A stretch of 64,000 nt of DNA. Origin: Pedobacter sp. FW305-3-2-15-E-R2A2. Lineage in GTDB: Bacteria > Bacteroidota > Bacteroidia > Sphingobacteriales > Sphingobacteriaceae. Position 1 is the stretch's first letter, and every line of letters starts with the position of its first letter. Below the pieces are notes generated by a model. It was given only the letters and a program-made list of their open reading frames with translations, had not been told where the DNA came from and did not search any database. The position numbers were made by a program, and so were the translations under genes. Positions 54,952 to 63,357 of the stretch are shown here, one piece after another. The stretch covers positions 806,001 through 870,000 of the forward strand of contig NZ_CP151803.1 of the NCBI RefSeq assembly GCF_038446955.1. The letters run 5' to 3'.

Positions 54952-56280
54952 TTATTGCAAGAGTTCTGCGTAAAAGGCTTTCACTTCAGGGGGCGATTTT
55001 TTGATCAGTGCAGGGTATTTATTGTCGGGCCCCCAGATGCTATAGATGATATAGGTCCAAAGGTAAGCCGGCATTTCTCTGGCATCTTCTTCCGACCAGT
55101 CTTCTTTGCTGCTTTTGCTGATGAAGTCAGGGAAGTTGCGCTTGCAATCCAGCAACAGTTGTAAGTTCTGAACGTTATGGAATGCCTCTGCAAACAGTTT
55201 AAAAGGTTTATGCTCCTGCATGGAGAGGATACAGCTGATAAAAACAGGCAAGGAAGCCTTGGTAATGCCAAACTTTTCCACAAAAGCAGGTGTGAATTTC
55301 TCCTGAATGGATTGATGTCCTTCGTCTACTTCCTGCATGTACTTTTTGACCAGCTCAAAGTATTTTTCATTTTCCAGACCCAAGGCAAAAACGGCGAAAG
55401 TAGAAGGCATGGCGCAATTTTCATCTTGCAGATTGTGGTACCATTCCCATTTTTTCATAGCCAGAAGGGCGTATTCTTCTATTAGTGGATGGAGGTTTGG
55501 ATATTGGGCGCCATTGGCAAAAAGGTGGTGTACACCAGTCTTGATCAGGCCCTTTACAGGCAGCACGTTTTTTGTTTTCGCAGAGAATTCTATGGTATAA
55601 CTTTTTGGGAAATCAACCTTCAGAAGTTCGTTTATAAATTGAAAGATGGCCTGATAAGCGGTTTCACATTCGTTATTTACTTTGATTTTAATGGTGGCAA
55701 AAACGTCATTAGCCACACAGCTTACGTTTTCATCTTTATAATTTGTTAACTGCGCTGGTAGTTTCTTTGATCCATATTTTTTCAATTCTTCTACTTCATT
55801 TGATCCCAATGCTTTTACCATCCGGAAGTACCTGTTTACCGTAACGATTTCAAAGCTTGCACCGTATTTCATCAAACAGATGGCTACATAACATACAAAA
55901 CTTAAATGCTCCGGGTTTACAGCCAAAAGGTCAGTACCCGGTTTAAGCGGTTCATCACCGGCAGATCGGATGGCTACTTTGTCAAAATATAATTTCTCGA
56001 CATTTTCTTTAACCCAGGTCTCCAGGGTATAGTACTGAAATCCCTCAGGAGATTTTTTCCTGATTTTATCACAGAATTGAATGGCGTTTTCTGCAATAAA
56101 AGGTTTTTTGTTCAGGAAATATTGGACGATGCTGTCGACAAGAAAAAGCTCTCCTGTCGGAAGTTCGAGGGGGTGAGGGTATTCTGCTGATTCCTTAACG
56201 GTATCCGCCGCGATGGCCGTTATAAACCGTTCCAGTAATGCTTCATTTCCTTCAATTGTTACGCTATAGTTTTTATTCAT
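54952..56280 (-). CDS. conserved protein of unknown function
   Basis: A 442-residue soluble protein with no signal or membrane segment. It is mainly helical and rich in Lys, Glu and aromatic residues, with features such as LPTGELFLVDSIVQYFLNKK near the start and YLWTYIIYSIWGPDNKYP near the end. It may belong to DUF6138, an assignment I cannot check. No catalytic motif is seen. It starts the two-gene unit with the aldo/keto reductase and lies 18 bases after the AraC gene on the same strand, so all three could share a transcript. Confidence 0.72.
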   Translation of the reverse strand: MNKNYSVTIEGNEALLERFITAIAADTVKESAEYPHPLELPTGELFLVDSIVQYFLNKKPFIAENAIQFCDKIRKKSPEGFQYYTLETWVKENVEKLYFDKVAIRSAGDEPLKPGTDLLAVNPEHLSFVCYVAICLMKYGASFEIVTVNRYFRMVKALGSNEVEELKKYGSKKLPAQLTNYKDENVSCVANDVFATIKIKVNNECETAYQAIFQFINELLKVDFPKSYTIEFSAKTKNVLPVKGLIKTGVHHLFANGAQYPNLHPLIEEYALLAMKKWEWYHNLQDENCAMPSTFAVFALGLENEKYFELVKKYMQEVDEGHQSIQEKFTPAFVEKFGITKASLPVFISCILSMQEHKPFKLFAEAFHNVQNLQLLLDCKRNFPDFISKSSKEDWSEEDAREMPAYLWTYIIYSIWGPDNKYPALIKKSPPEVKAFYAELLQ

Positions 56281-56298
56281 TTTAATGCGGTTAGATGA

Positions 56299-57174
56299 TT
56301 ATTTCTTTTGTAAATGAGCCATATAAATTGCGCCATTATCGTTGCCTCCTGGAATCCCTTCTTTTCGTTGGTTATATTTTTTCAGGAACTTATTAAAATG
56401 GCTGAGGTCGCTAAAGCCGAATTTATAACTGATCTCTTTTTTTGTCACATTGCCGGAATTCAGCAAACTCTCAATGACCTTAAATTTATAATCATCGATG
56501 TATTGTTTGATGGAAACATCCATCTGCCGCTTAAACAGGCTGCTTAAATAGTTAGCGGAAAAGTTGAAGTGGGCCGATAATGTGCTCATTTTCAGTAATT
56601 CTGGTTGTTGGATGTGGGAGTGGATAAATTGAACCACTGAAATCAACAGCTGCCCATTTGAAGATTGCTCAGGAATCATATCGTTAATGGCATTCTTTTT
56701 TAGGATCGAGAACACCGCACGGATAAGGTGAAAGATCACCTCATTGGCAGCACTCAAACTACTTTGCCATTCTCTGACAATCAGTAGCATGAGCTGATCA
56801 ATCTTTTCAAGATCATCCTCCGATTTTACCAATCTGGAATCATAGGTCGCACTGATGGCCAGTAACTGATCGATCAGTCTGCCCCAATCCTTTGTGGTCT
56901 TTTCATTTGAAAAACCTTCCAGATAAATGTTGTTGAACTTTAATACACTAAAGGTAGTTTCTTCCTGTATGTCGAAGATGTGTGCGTCTTCCGGGGCAAG
57001 TAAAAAGAGGCTTCTGCCCTGATAAAATTGTTCTATTTGATTGTGGTAATGTTTGCCCTTCCCGGAATGGATATATACCAGTTCAAAATGATCGTGGTTG
57101 TGTAAGGGGAATGGCCATTTTAGCGTGCTAAAATGCCTGATGAAAAGCGCTTCATGTTGGATAAATCTCTTCAA
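56299..57174 (-). CDS. AraC-family transcriptional regulator
   Basis: A 291-residue regulator. An N-terminal cupin-like domain (PFPLHNHDHFELVYIHSGKG) would bind an effector, and the C-terminus (about 185-285) is an AraC double HTH with LSAHFNFSANYLSSLFKRQM and ISYKFGFSDLSHFNKFLKKY. The first codon appears to be TTG at 57174; an in-frame stop lies a short way upstream and no ATG follows until well inside the cupin domain. It is divergent from the MFS gene and probably controls it. Confidence 0.92.
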   Translation of the reverse strand: MKRFIQHEALFIRHFSTLKWPFPLHNHDHFELVYIHSGKGKHYHNQIEQFYQGRSLFLLAPEDAHIFDIQEETTFSVLKFNNIYLEGFSNEKTTKDWGRLIDQLLAISATYDSRLVKSEDDLEKIDQLMLLIVREWQSSLSAANEVIFHLIRAVFSILKKNAINDMIPEQSSNGQLLISVVQFIHSHIQQPELLKMSTLSAHFNFSANYLSSLFKRQMDVSIKQYIDDYKFKVIESLLNSGNVTKKEISYKFGFSDLSHFNKFLKKYNQRKEGIPGGNDNGAIYMAHLQKK

Positions 57175-57232
57175 AAGTAACTTTTTACAAGTATAGGATT
57201 AATAAGTACAATTATTAAAATCAAGTCGGTCA

Positions 57233-57240
57233 TAGATTTG
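57233..57240 (+). promoter_or_regulatory. candidate -7 box (TAGATTTG) for the MFS gene
   Basis: TAGATTTG fits TAnnTTTG, 23 bases before the MFS start codon, in the 89-base divergent region shared with the AraC gene. A -33 element is not clear, which would suit activation by a regulator. Confidence 0.45.
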
Positions 57241-57263
57241 CGACATTCCTAAAACAACAAATC

Positions 57264-58463
57264 ATGTTAGCTGAGCAAAGTACAAAAATACGGCCTGTAG
57301 TGATCCCTTTAATGGCAATTTCTGCAGGTATTATAGTAGCAAACGTATATTATAACCAACCGATATTGAAGGAAATAGGCCTTTCTGTAAATGCAGGGGA
57401 GGCCGAGGTTGGCAAGATTTCCATGATCGCTCAGCTCGGTTATGGACTGGGCATGTTTTTTCTGCTCCCCCTTGGTGATAAAGTAAACCGGAAAAATCTG
57501 ATCATCGGCTTATCCGTTTTGCTTGCCATCACATTGGTGATGATTGCTTTTTCTTCGAGCCTGCTGCAGATTTGTATCCTGAGCTTTTTTGTGGGGCTTT
57601 TTTCTGTGCCGGCACAAATTATTTTACCAATGGCAGCAACGCTGGATAAAGTAAACCGGGGTGCAACTGTAGGCAAGGTTTTTAGCGGTATCCTGGTTGG
57701 AATACTGGGAGCGAGAGTGACTGCCGGACTGCTTACAGAATGGCTGGGATGGAGGTCTGTATTTGCAATCTCGGCTTTCATGGTGATGATAATGGGTGTC
57801 TTATTAAAAATTTATCTCCCGGAAGCCCCCTCTAAGTTTAAAGGGAATTATGTGAATCTTTTGAAATCTACCTTATCCTTAATTAAAGAATATCAGGTTT
57901 TAAGGCAGGCTGCGTTATTAGGGGCCTTTACCTTCGGTGTCTTCTGCTCTTTCTGGACAACCTTAACTTTTCATTTGAGTGGCTCCCCTTTCCATTACCA
58001 CGCGGGAAGGATCGGTTTGTTTGGTTTAATTGCCATTGGTGGAGCACTTGTTGCCCCTTACTTTGGTAAGCTGGCAGATAAAGGAAGTGTTTATAAATCA
58101 TTACTGATGACCGTTTCAATGATCATTGGCAGCATCCTGCTGATTAAAATATTCCCTTTTTCAGTAGCGGTGCTGATCATCAGTGTATTCTTTCTGGATA
58201 TTGGCGTCCAGGCTACACAGATTACCAATTTTACCAGGATCTATAGCCTACATGAGCATGCACATAGCAGACTGAATACCATTTATATGACGACCTACTT
58301 TATCGGGGCTGCGGTAGGGACTTATGGCGGGCTGCTGGCCTGGAAGTTTGGGGGCTGGAACGGCGCAACATGGCAAATGCTGATCTGGAGCAGCCTGGCC
58401 CTGGTGATTGTTATGATTTCTGCACACTCCAGGCCGGTAACGGTGCTGCCGGCAGATGCTTAG
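57264..58463 (+). CDS. MFS transporter
   Basis: A 399-residue permease with 12 membrane helices. The family signature between helices 2 and 3 is FLLPLGDKVNRKN, and the second half repeats it as YFGKLADKGS. It resembles YgaY/DHA-type sugar-efflux or drug-efflux members; substrate unknown. Its stop overlaps by four bases the stop of the convergent DUF1579-like gene. Regulation by the divergent AraC protein is likely. Confidence 0.93.
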   Translation: MLAEQSTKIRPVVIPLMAISAGIIVANVYYNQPILKEIGLSVNAGEAEVGKISMIAQLGYGLGMFFLLPLGDKVNRKNLIIGLSVLLAITLVMIAFSSSLLQICILSFFVGLFSVPAQIILPMAATLDKVNRGATVGKVFSGILVGILGARVTAGLLTEWLGWRSVFAISAFMVMIMGVLLKIYLPEAPSKFKGNYVNLLKSTLSLIKEYQVLRQAALLGAFTFGVFCSFWTTLTFHLSGSPFHYHAGRIGLFGLIAIGGALVAPYFGKLADKGSVYKSLLMTVSMIIGSILLIKIFPFSVAVLIISVFFLDIGVQATQITNFTRIYSLHEHAHSRLNTIYMTTYFIGAAVGTYGGLLAWKFGGWNGATWQMLIWSSLALVIVMISAHSRPVTVLPADA

Positions 58464-58984
58464 TTGACTTTTTTGAGCCTCATCTCGAAATTCTTAATCC
58501 AGGTGACTCCTTTGTCTGTAGATATTTCTCCGATTTCAAACCAGTCCCCCTGATCTAAAGTCAGGCTGAATTTAACCATATATCTGGGGTTATCCATGCT
58601 CCAGGTATAACCAACATTGTCTTTGACCTCTGGTGCAGTATCTGTCATATAACCCATGCCTGTCATTGCGGTGAACCGGTATTGCTGTTTTAGAACGTCG
58701 TAAGTTAAATAAGCTAAAGCATCATGGATCGGTTTCTTTGTTTCTTGATCTGTTCCAAAGCCTTCAATCATCAATACTCCTCCATTGAATTTAGGTTGTA
58801 CAACCTCTGTTTGATCGAAATGGTGTTTGTTACCATCCTGCATAATCATCCAGCCTTCTCCTTTCCAGGAGCCCGCGAAAAATTGTAATCCTTTCATTTT
58901 TTCCTGTTGCAGGGCCGCAGGTGACTGTCCGAAAGCGGAAAGTGTACAGATGGTCATTAGACTGAAGAGTAGCGTTTTGATCAT
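58460..58984 (-). CDS. secreted DUF1579-like protein
   Basis: A 174-residue protein with a signal peptide (1-19, ending SAFGQ). The mature part starts with helices and continues as a beta barrel with LQFFAGSWKGEGWMIM, typical of small lipocalin-like DUF1579 proteins. ATG at 58984 is chosen because it directly precedes the signal peptide. It follows the AraC-like gene at 61 bases on the same strand. Function unknown. Confidence 0.82.
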   Translation of the reverse strand: MIKTLLFSLMTICTLSAFGQSPAALQQEKMKGLQFFAGSWKGEGWMIMQDGNKHHFDQTEVVQPKFNGGVLMIEGFGTDQETKKPIHDALAYLTYDVLKQQYRFTAMTGMGYMTDTAPEVKDNVGYTWSMDNPRYMVKFSLTLDQGDWFEIGEISTDKGVTWIKNFEMRLKKVN

Positions 58985-59045
58985 GTCGTTTTTTTTTAAT
59001 GAAGGTAAAAAAATGGATGTGCAAAAGCAGTGTAAAAAAACGACA

Positions 59046-59831
59046 TTATACAATTTGCTGATGATCAATCTGATCCAGGTGTTTAAAGAAATCCTCTAAT
59101 TTATGTTGTGTAATGTTCCGGAACGACTTATAAAAATGAGCACTATCAGTATAGTCATAGTCGACAATAATTTCCTGATGATGCTGATGTTTAAAGTAAA
59201 GCTGAAGAATCGCATGTCGTAATTTCCTGATCTGCGAGAATTGCTTAACGCTCATTCCGGTTTCTTTTTTGAAAACCCTTTGCAGTTGTCTCAGGCTGAG
59301 GAAAGCAAGGTCAGCAAGTGTTGCCGAGTCAGTTGTTCCATGATCTGAAATGATGCGGTCAGCCACTCTGGTGATTCTCTGGTCAGGTAAATAGCCGCTT
59401 TCGCCTTCCCAATGAAGTAAGGAGTCGTTAAAACAGTCCTCGATATTCATTTCCGGAGCCAGTTGCTGCATCAGTTGCTGTTGCCAGGGATGCCATTGGT
59501 TTTCGGGATAAGGCTGATGTTGGTTCAGACTAAGCCCGATGTCGATATTGGAAAGCCATTTCGATTGTCCGGGTTTTAACCGGATGCCTGCGTACAAGGT
59601 GCCGGGAAAAATAGTTATGCTGAACTTGGAGGTAGAAACACCTTTAAATACGATGAAGTTCTGTTGTAGTGCTGGGTTTTTAATGAACACCAGCTCGGCA
59701 CAGCCATGAGGTAAAACAATGTGAGGGATAGGCTGATTGTTCCCGGCTGCTGCAGGAGGGATAACAAATTTCCAATAACATTCAATCTTGTCCCTCAGGG
59801 TGGAAGCGGGCAGAAATTCTTTGTAGATCAT
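59046..59831 (-). CDS. AraC-family transcriptional regulator with DUF6597-type N-terminus
   Basis: A 261-residue regulator. The N-terminal half (EFLPASTLRDKIECYWKF, VLPHGCAELVFI, GTLYAGIRLKPG) is the sensor-like domain found in many Bacteroidota AraC proteins, and the C-terminus (about 160-250) is an AraC HTH with LADLAFLSLRQLQRVFKKET and YDYTDSAHFYKSFRNI. Upstream of the DUF1579-like gene and probably its regulator. Effector unknown. Confidence 0.92.
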   Translation of the reverse strand: MIYKEFLPASTLRDKIECYWKFVIPPAAAGNNQPIPHIVLPHGCAELVFIKNPALQQNFIVFKGVSTSKFSITIFPGTLYAGIRLKPGQSKWLSNIDIGLSLNQHQPYPENQWHPWQQQLMQQLAPEMNIEDCFNDSLLHWEGESGYLPDQRITRVADRIISDHGTTDSATLADLAFLSLRQLQRVFKKETGMSVKQFSQIRKLRHAILQLYFKHQHHQEIIVDYDYTDSAHFYKSFRNITQHKLEDFFKHLDQIDHQQIV

Positions 59832-59897
59832 GAAAGCCTGGCTGTAATTATAGCCAGGATAAGATAATCTTTTAACATTCAGATTGCAATACAGGTA

Positions 59898-60452
59898 CTA
59901 TTGATTTTTTGTCTTATACATCACATCCGTTCTCAACACATATTTAATCCCGGTCATAAGACGGTCGCCCTCGTGCCGCTGACTATGTTCAAAGATCAAA
60001 GCAGTGCCTTTCATTGGACTGATGATCTCTCCGGATTTAAACTTCGTCTGTCCACCCTCATAGTCTTCGTTCAGATAGATCATAAAGGTATAATAGCTAA
60101 ATTCAGTTTCATTACGTACGAAACTACCATCTCTGTGCATTTTGAAACGTTGCCCCGGACTGTATTTATAGAACCTGAACAACTCATTCAGTCCAAGGGA
60201 CTCACTGTTCCCAATAACAGGTTTTATATAGGGTTTCAATCTCTTCCAAAGTTCATCGGCATAATCAGGATCTGTATATAAAACCCTTTCATTGTCCCGG
60301 ATCATTTTCATCATCTCTTGTTTGCCATCAATATTTACCTTTGCTTCTTCGAAGCCCAAACCTTCAGCTTTTGCAATTAGCTGATCGCATTCCTCATTGC
60401 TAAGGAAACCATCAATGGTGAAAATCTCGGTGTGTTCATTAATGTAGTTCAT
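59898..60452 (-). CDS. 2-oxoglutarate/Fe(II)-dependent dioxygenase, prolyl 4-hydroxylase-like
   Basis: A 184-residue oxygenase of the P4Hc type. The iron ligands are H106 and D108 in KMHRDGSF and H160 in SQRHEG; K170 in GIKYVLR, ten residues later, binds 2-oxoglutarate. YTFMIYLNEDYEGGQTKF is the conserved core strand pair. It likely hydroxylates a protein or small-molecule substrate. It lies 85 bases after the NADAR gene on the same strand. Confidence 0.92.
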   Translation of the reverse strand: MNYINEHTEIFTIDGFLSNEECDQLIAKAEGLGFEEAKVNIDGKQEMMKMIRDNERVLYTDPDYADELWKRLKPYIKPVIGNSESLGLNELFRFYKYSPGQRFKMHRDGSFVRNETEFSYYTFMIYLNEDYEGGQTKFKSGEIISPMKGTALIFEHSQRHEGDRLMTGIKYVLRTDVMYKTKNQ

Positions 60453-60537
60453 AAAACAGGATTTATGGTGATAATTTTATATGCGGTTATGATGGTAATG
60501 TCTCCTTTGATCAGTTCAATTTTCATAAGCAATACAA

Positions 60538-61089
60538 TTAAGAGTTTAGTCTTTCTCTCACTTCCATTAGCGCAAAGCCGAGTAAGTTTTCACCTTCCCA
60601 GAGTAAAGGGTTTTCTGCCCTGGAATCATCTGCGGCTAAACCTATTCCCCAAATCGGATCTACAGGGCTGGCCTCTACAAGTACACGTTTATTGGTCTGC
60701 AATAGAAAGTCTTTCAATTCCTGATGCTGACTGAATTTTTGATAATTTCCGGCCACAACAAGGTCGAACTTCTGCGCGTCCCAAACTTCCGGGTCAAAAT
60801 TCCCGACCAATCGTCCTAACTTTTTTACTTCCGCGGGTGATGTAGCGTTCAAAATCCTTTCTGCAATTGCAGTATCACCGAATAATTCCGCCTTCTTTAC
60901 CATCATCCAGTGTTCTGCACTGGGATAAACCTTTCCTTCATGTTCAAAAGGGGCTTCCCACCACTGACTAAAACAGCTTGCCGAAGCGCTGCCATCCTTG
61001 TTTGGCTGATGGCCCCAGAAGAATAGAAATTTGATCTTTTCTTTTTTCCGGTATTTTTCAATTAAGGCTTTTTTATGGTTGTTATTCAT
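60538..61089 (-). CDS. NADAR-family protein (YbiA-like N-glycosidase)
   Basis: A 183-residue NADAR protein. The core motifs are LFFWGHQP, CFSQWWEAPFEHEGKVYPSA (with the family's F-S-x-W/F and Y-x-S-x-E-x-W/H-M-x pattern), EHWMMVKKAELF and VDPIWGIGLA near the C-terminus. NADAR proteins act on ADP-ribosyl or ribosylamine-type bonds: YbiA removes reactive riboflavin intermediates, and others reverse ADP-ribosylation of guanine. It is 32 bases downstream of a Nudix-type regulator gene, which suggests control by an ADP-ribose-like signal. No DarT-type toxin is visible in the window. Confidence 0.92.
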   Translation of the reverse strand: MNNNHKKALIEKYRKKEKIKFLFFWGHQPNKDGSASASCFSQWWEAPFEHEGKVYPSAEHWMMVKKAELFGDTAIAERILNATSPAEVKKLGRLVGNFDPEVWDAQKFDLVVAGNYQKFSQHQELKDFLLQTNKRVLVEASPVDPIWGIGLAADDSRAENPLLWEGENLLGFALMEVRERLNS

Positions 61090-61121
61090 GGTTTTGAAGT
61101 TAAGGTATAGGTGAAATCGCG

Positions 61122-61814
61122 CTATTGCTGTGCTGAAATATTCAATTGAAAACGATTTTGTTTCAGGTCTTTGTTAAATTTATATAAGTCCGGGTGACGA
61201 TTTTTTAAGCCTTCCCGTTTGCTGCCGGTCAGTAAGATGTACTCCGCATCCAGTATTTTCCTCCGGAAGTTTCTGCGGTCAATGCTGATGTCAAGAATGC
61301 ATTCGTAAAGTGCCTGCAACTCTGTCATGGTAAATGTTTCATCCAGCAGCTCAAAGCCTACAGGATGGGAAAGAATTTTAGACTTTAAACGTTGCAATGC
61401 CTGATGGAAAATTTCTGTGTGGTCAAACCCAAGCTCCGGAACCTGAGTTAAGGGGAACCATTGGACATCGTTTGCCATTTTTCCGGCAACAATTTCAAAG
61501 CGCTCCGGATTAATTAAGGCATAATGTGCAATGGAAATTACTCTTCCCCTTGGATCACGCTGAGGAGCATCGAAAGCGGATAGTTGTTCCAGATAGAGAT
61601 TGTCAACGCCAATTTTAGTCCGCATGATCCTGTTGCATACCTGTTGTAGTGTTTCTTCCATTTGCAGGAAACCTCCGGGTAAGGTCCAGCCGTCTTTAAA
61701 TGGCGCATCTTTCCTGTTGAGGAGTAAGACCGATAAGGACTGGCGGTGGTAACCGAATACCACAAGGTCGACTGCAACAGCGGGGTTTTTATAGGTATGA
61801 AATTCTGGGTTCAT
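61122..61814 (-). CDS. NrtR/AraR-like Nudix transcriptional regulator
   Basis: A 230-residue regulator with an N-terminal Nudix fold (about 10-150; PFKDGWTLPGGFLQMEETLQ) and a C-terminal winged helix (about 165-215; TMTELQALYECILDISIDRR, NFRRKILD). The Nudix box is broken: where hydrolases have R-E-x2-E-E it reads RIMRTK, so catalysis is unlikely and the fold should act as a ligand sensor. NrtR members sense ADP-ribose; Bacteroidota AraR members sense arabinose. ATG at 61814 is preferred over a longer frame from 61868. A 21-bp imperfect palindrome lies just upstream. Confidence 0.9.
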   Translation of the reverse strand: MNPEFHTYKNPAVAVDLVVFGYHRQSLSVLLLNRKDAPFKDGWTLPGGFLQMEETLQQVCNRIMRTKIGVDNLYLEQLSAFDAPQRDPRGRVISIAHYALINPERFEIVAGKMANDVQWFPLTQVPELGFDHTEIFHQALQRLKSKILSHPVGFELLDETFTMTELQALYECILDISIDRRNFRRKILDAEYILLTGSKREGLKNRHPDLYKFNKDLKQNRFQLNISAQQ

Positions 61815-61824
61815 TCTTCTTTGC

Positions 61825-61845
61825 GTTATTATGACACAAAGTAAC
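61825..61845. promoter_or_regulatory. imperfect 21-bp palindrome, candidate Nudix-regulator operator
   Basis: GTTATTATGA-C-ACAAAGTAAC: seven of ten base pairs match between the arms. It lies 11 bases before the regulator start codon, a place suited to autoregulation. NrtR-type operators are often palindromes of about this size. Confidence 0.4.
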
Positions 61846-62193
61846 GTTGAAATTTTGATAACTTCCAAATAAATCTTTAATCTCTTGAAAAAGAGGGGGT
61901 AGCTTTGGAGTTTTTAGTCTTTGATTTATTTTTAAATAATACTGTGGTAAAACGCATAATTAGAAGAATCCCGCGTTATAGTCTGAAATTTATGATGATT
62001 TAATGATGAAATATATTTAATTATTGGGACCTATCTATGAGGGCTGTATTTTTAGCGGCAAAAGTAAAATAGTCGTTAAGAGCGCAGTTGAAATTCCCAA
62101 TTCAGCCGTGCTTTTTTTGTTAAATTCAGGTGTTCATCTGATTGGTTTTATGATTTTTTATCTGCCCGGTATAATTGTTCTAAAAGGCTGATT

Positions 62194-62210
62194 GGTAGCG
62201 CGCTCGCTTT
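62194..62210 (+). other. tRNA-like 17-base fragment
   Basis: GGTAGCGCGCTCGCTTT resembles the D-arm to anticodon-stem part of bacterial tRNA-Pro genes. The rest of a cloverleaf is missing on both sides, so it is not a functional tRNA. It may be a recombination scar or a coincidence. Confidence 0.25.
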
Positions 62211-62391
62211 CCTGATCCACATAGTGTTAGATTTACACCATCTACCCACAATAAATTATCTTCCGGTAAATGTAGATTCAATAAGAATAATGTTGTTGAA
62301 AATGAGTTGTTTAGCTGTATTTTTTCGGAATGTTGCTCTGATCCTGGTCGTAGTTTTTTGTCAAAAATTAAGTATACTAAATTAATAATTA

Positions 62392-62399
62392 TATATTTG
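62392..62399 (+). promoter_or_regulatory. candidate -7 box (TATATTTG) for the adk leader
   Basis: TATATTTG fits TAnnTTTG. Transcription from here would give a leader of about 295 bases before adk. No TTG element is seen at the normal spacing. Confidence 0.45.
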
Positions 62400-62451
62400 C
62401 AACCTCAAAAGGATTTTACCTGTTTTGAACTTTATTACAGGTAATTGGATC

Positions 62452-62492
62452 TAAATCAATCCTCAGATAACCTCTGAAATCAGGTTGATTTA
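62452..62492 (+). promoter_or_regulatory. two-tier hairpin in the adk leader
   Basis: TAAATCAA (62452-62459) pairs with TTGATTTA (62485-62492), extended by CCT/AGG past one bulged base. Inside it CAGA (62464-62467) pairs with TCTG (62473-62476). Role unknown. Confidence 0.4.
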
Positions 62493-62650
62493 AAGCCAAA
62501 TCCTCTAGGAAATAGTCAACAAAACAAAAGGCTGGTTTTGAAGACTGCAAAGATTTTATGGTTTTATACCTTTTTTGTTTATCCGGTGGATTTACCGGAT
62601 TATAATTTAAGGGCTAAAGTCATCTGATTAATTAGACTAAACAAAAAACC

Positions 62651-62679
62651 AAAGCCTTACAGCCAATGTAGGAGGCTTT
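62651..62679 (+). terminator. hairpin just before adk, attenuator-like
   Basis: AAAGCCT (62651-62657) pairs with AGGCTTT (62673-62679), extended by TAC/GTA inside. It is followed by CTAATTTT and then the adk start 21 bases later. It could end a leader RNA or control read-through. Confidence 0.4.
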
Positions 62680-62700
62680 CTAATTTTAAAGACAACCCAA

Positions 62701-63270
62701 ATGCTAAATTTTGTTCTCTTTGGCCCACCGGGTGCAGGCAAAGGCACTCAATCTCAGAAATTGATCGATCAGTATCAATTGATTCACATTTCAACAGGTG
62801 ACCTTTTTAGGGCTCACATTAAAAATCAATCACCATTAGGCCAGAGAGTAAGTGAGCTAATCGCAGATGGACAATTAGTTCCGGATGAAATTACCATTGC
62901 CATGCTGGAAGAAGAAGTGGATAAAAACCCTGGAGCGAAAGGCTTTATTTTTGACGGTTTCCCACGTACTGTTCCTCAGGCGGCTGCTTTAGATGAGTTT
63001 CTGGAAAGTAAAGGCAGTTCCATTGCAGGTGTAATTGCTTTGGATGTTGATCAGGATGAATTGACCAAACGTATCGCACAACGTCAGTTGGAAACCGGTC
63101 GTGTGGATGATCAGGCAGATAAATTGCAAAAAAGAATTGACGAGTATTTTAGCAAAACAATTCATGTTTTGCCTTACTACGAAGCACAAAACAAACTAAG
63201 TAAAGTAAATGGAATTGGTAAGATCGATGCCATCTTTGCAGAGTTGTGTGAAGTAGTAGATAAGTATTAG
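62701..63270 (+). CDS. adk: adenylate kinase
   Basis: A 189-residue enzyme interconverting ATP, ADP and AMP. The P-loop GPPGAGKGTQ is at residues 8-17. HISTGDLFR and FDGFPRTVPQA line the AMP site. The lid is the short form: RQLETGRVDDQADKLQKRI follows without the four-Cys insert, as usual in Bacteroidota. Essential and cytoplasmic. It is followed by a terminator-like hairpin and obgE. Confidence 0.97.
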   Translation: MLNFVLFGPPGAGKGTQSQKLIDQYQLIHISTGDLFRAHIKNQSPLGQRVSELIADGQLVPDEITIAMLEEEVDKNPGAKGFIFDGFPRTVPQAAALDEFLESKGSSIAGVIALDVDQDELTKRIAQRQLETGRVDDQADKLQKRIDEYFSKTIHVLPYYEAQNKLSKVNGIGKIDAIFAELCEVVDKY

Positions 63271-63309
63271 TTTTATAATAGGATTAGATCCTGATCTCAT
63301 CAGGATAAC

Positions 63310-63339
63310 AAAAGCCTGGCTTTTAAGTCGGCTTTTTTA
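63310..63339 (+). terminator. intrinsic terminator between adk and obgE
   Basis: AAAAGCC (63310-63316) pairs with GGCTTTT (63330-63336), with a 13-base loop and a T6 run. It lies 40 bases after the adk stop. It could limit read-through into obgE. Confidence 0.7.
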
Positions 63340-63357
63340 TTTTAAAAAAAGAAGGTT

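Larger units (their letters stand above)
61846..62700. other. long noncoding region upstream of adk
   Basis: About 850 bases with no credible ORF. The left half is AT-rich and holds a short tRNA-like stretch (62194-62210). The right half carries a promoter-like box at 62392-62399 and three hairpins (62452-62492, 62581-62600, 62651-62679) before adk, consistent with a long structured leader or a small RNA. Confidence 0.5.
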
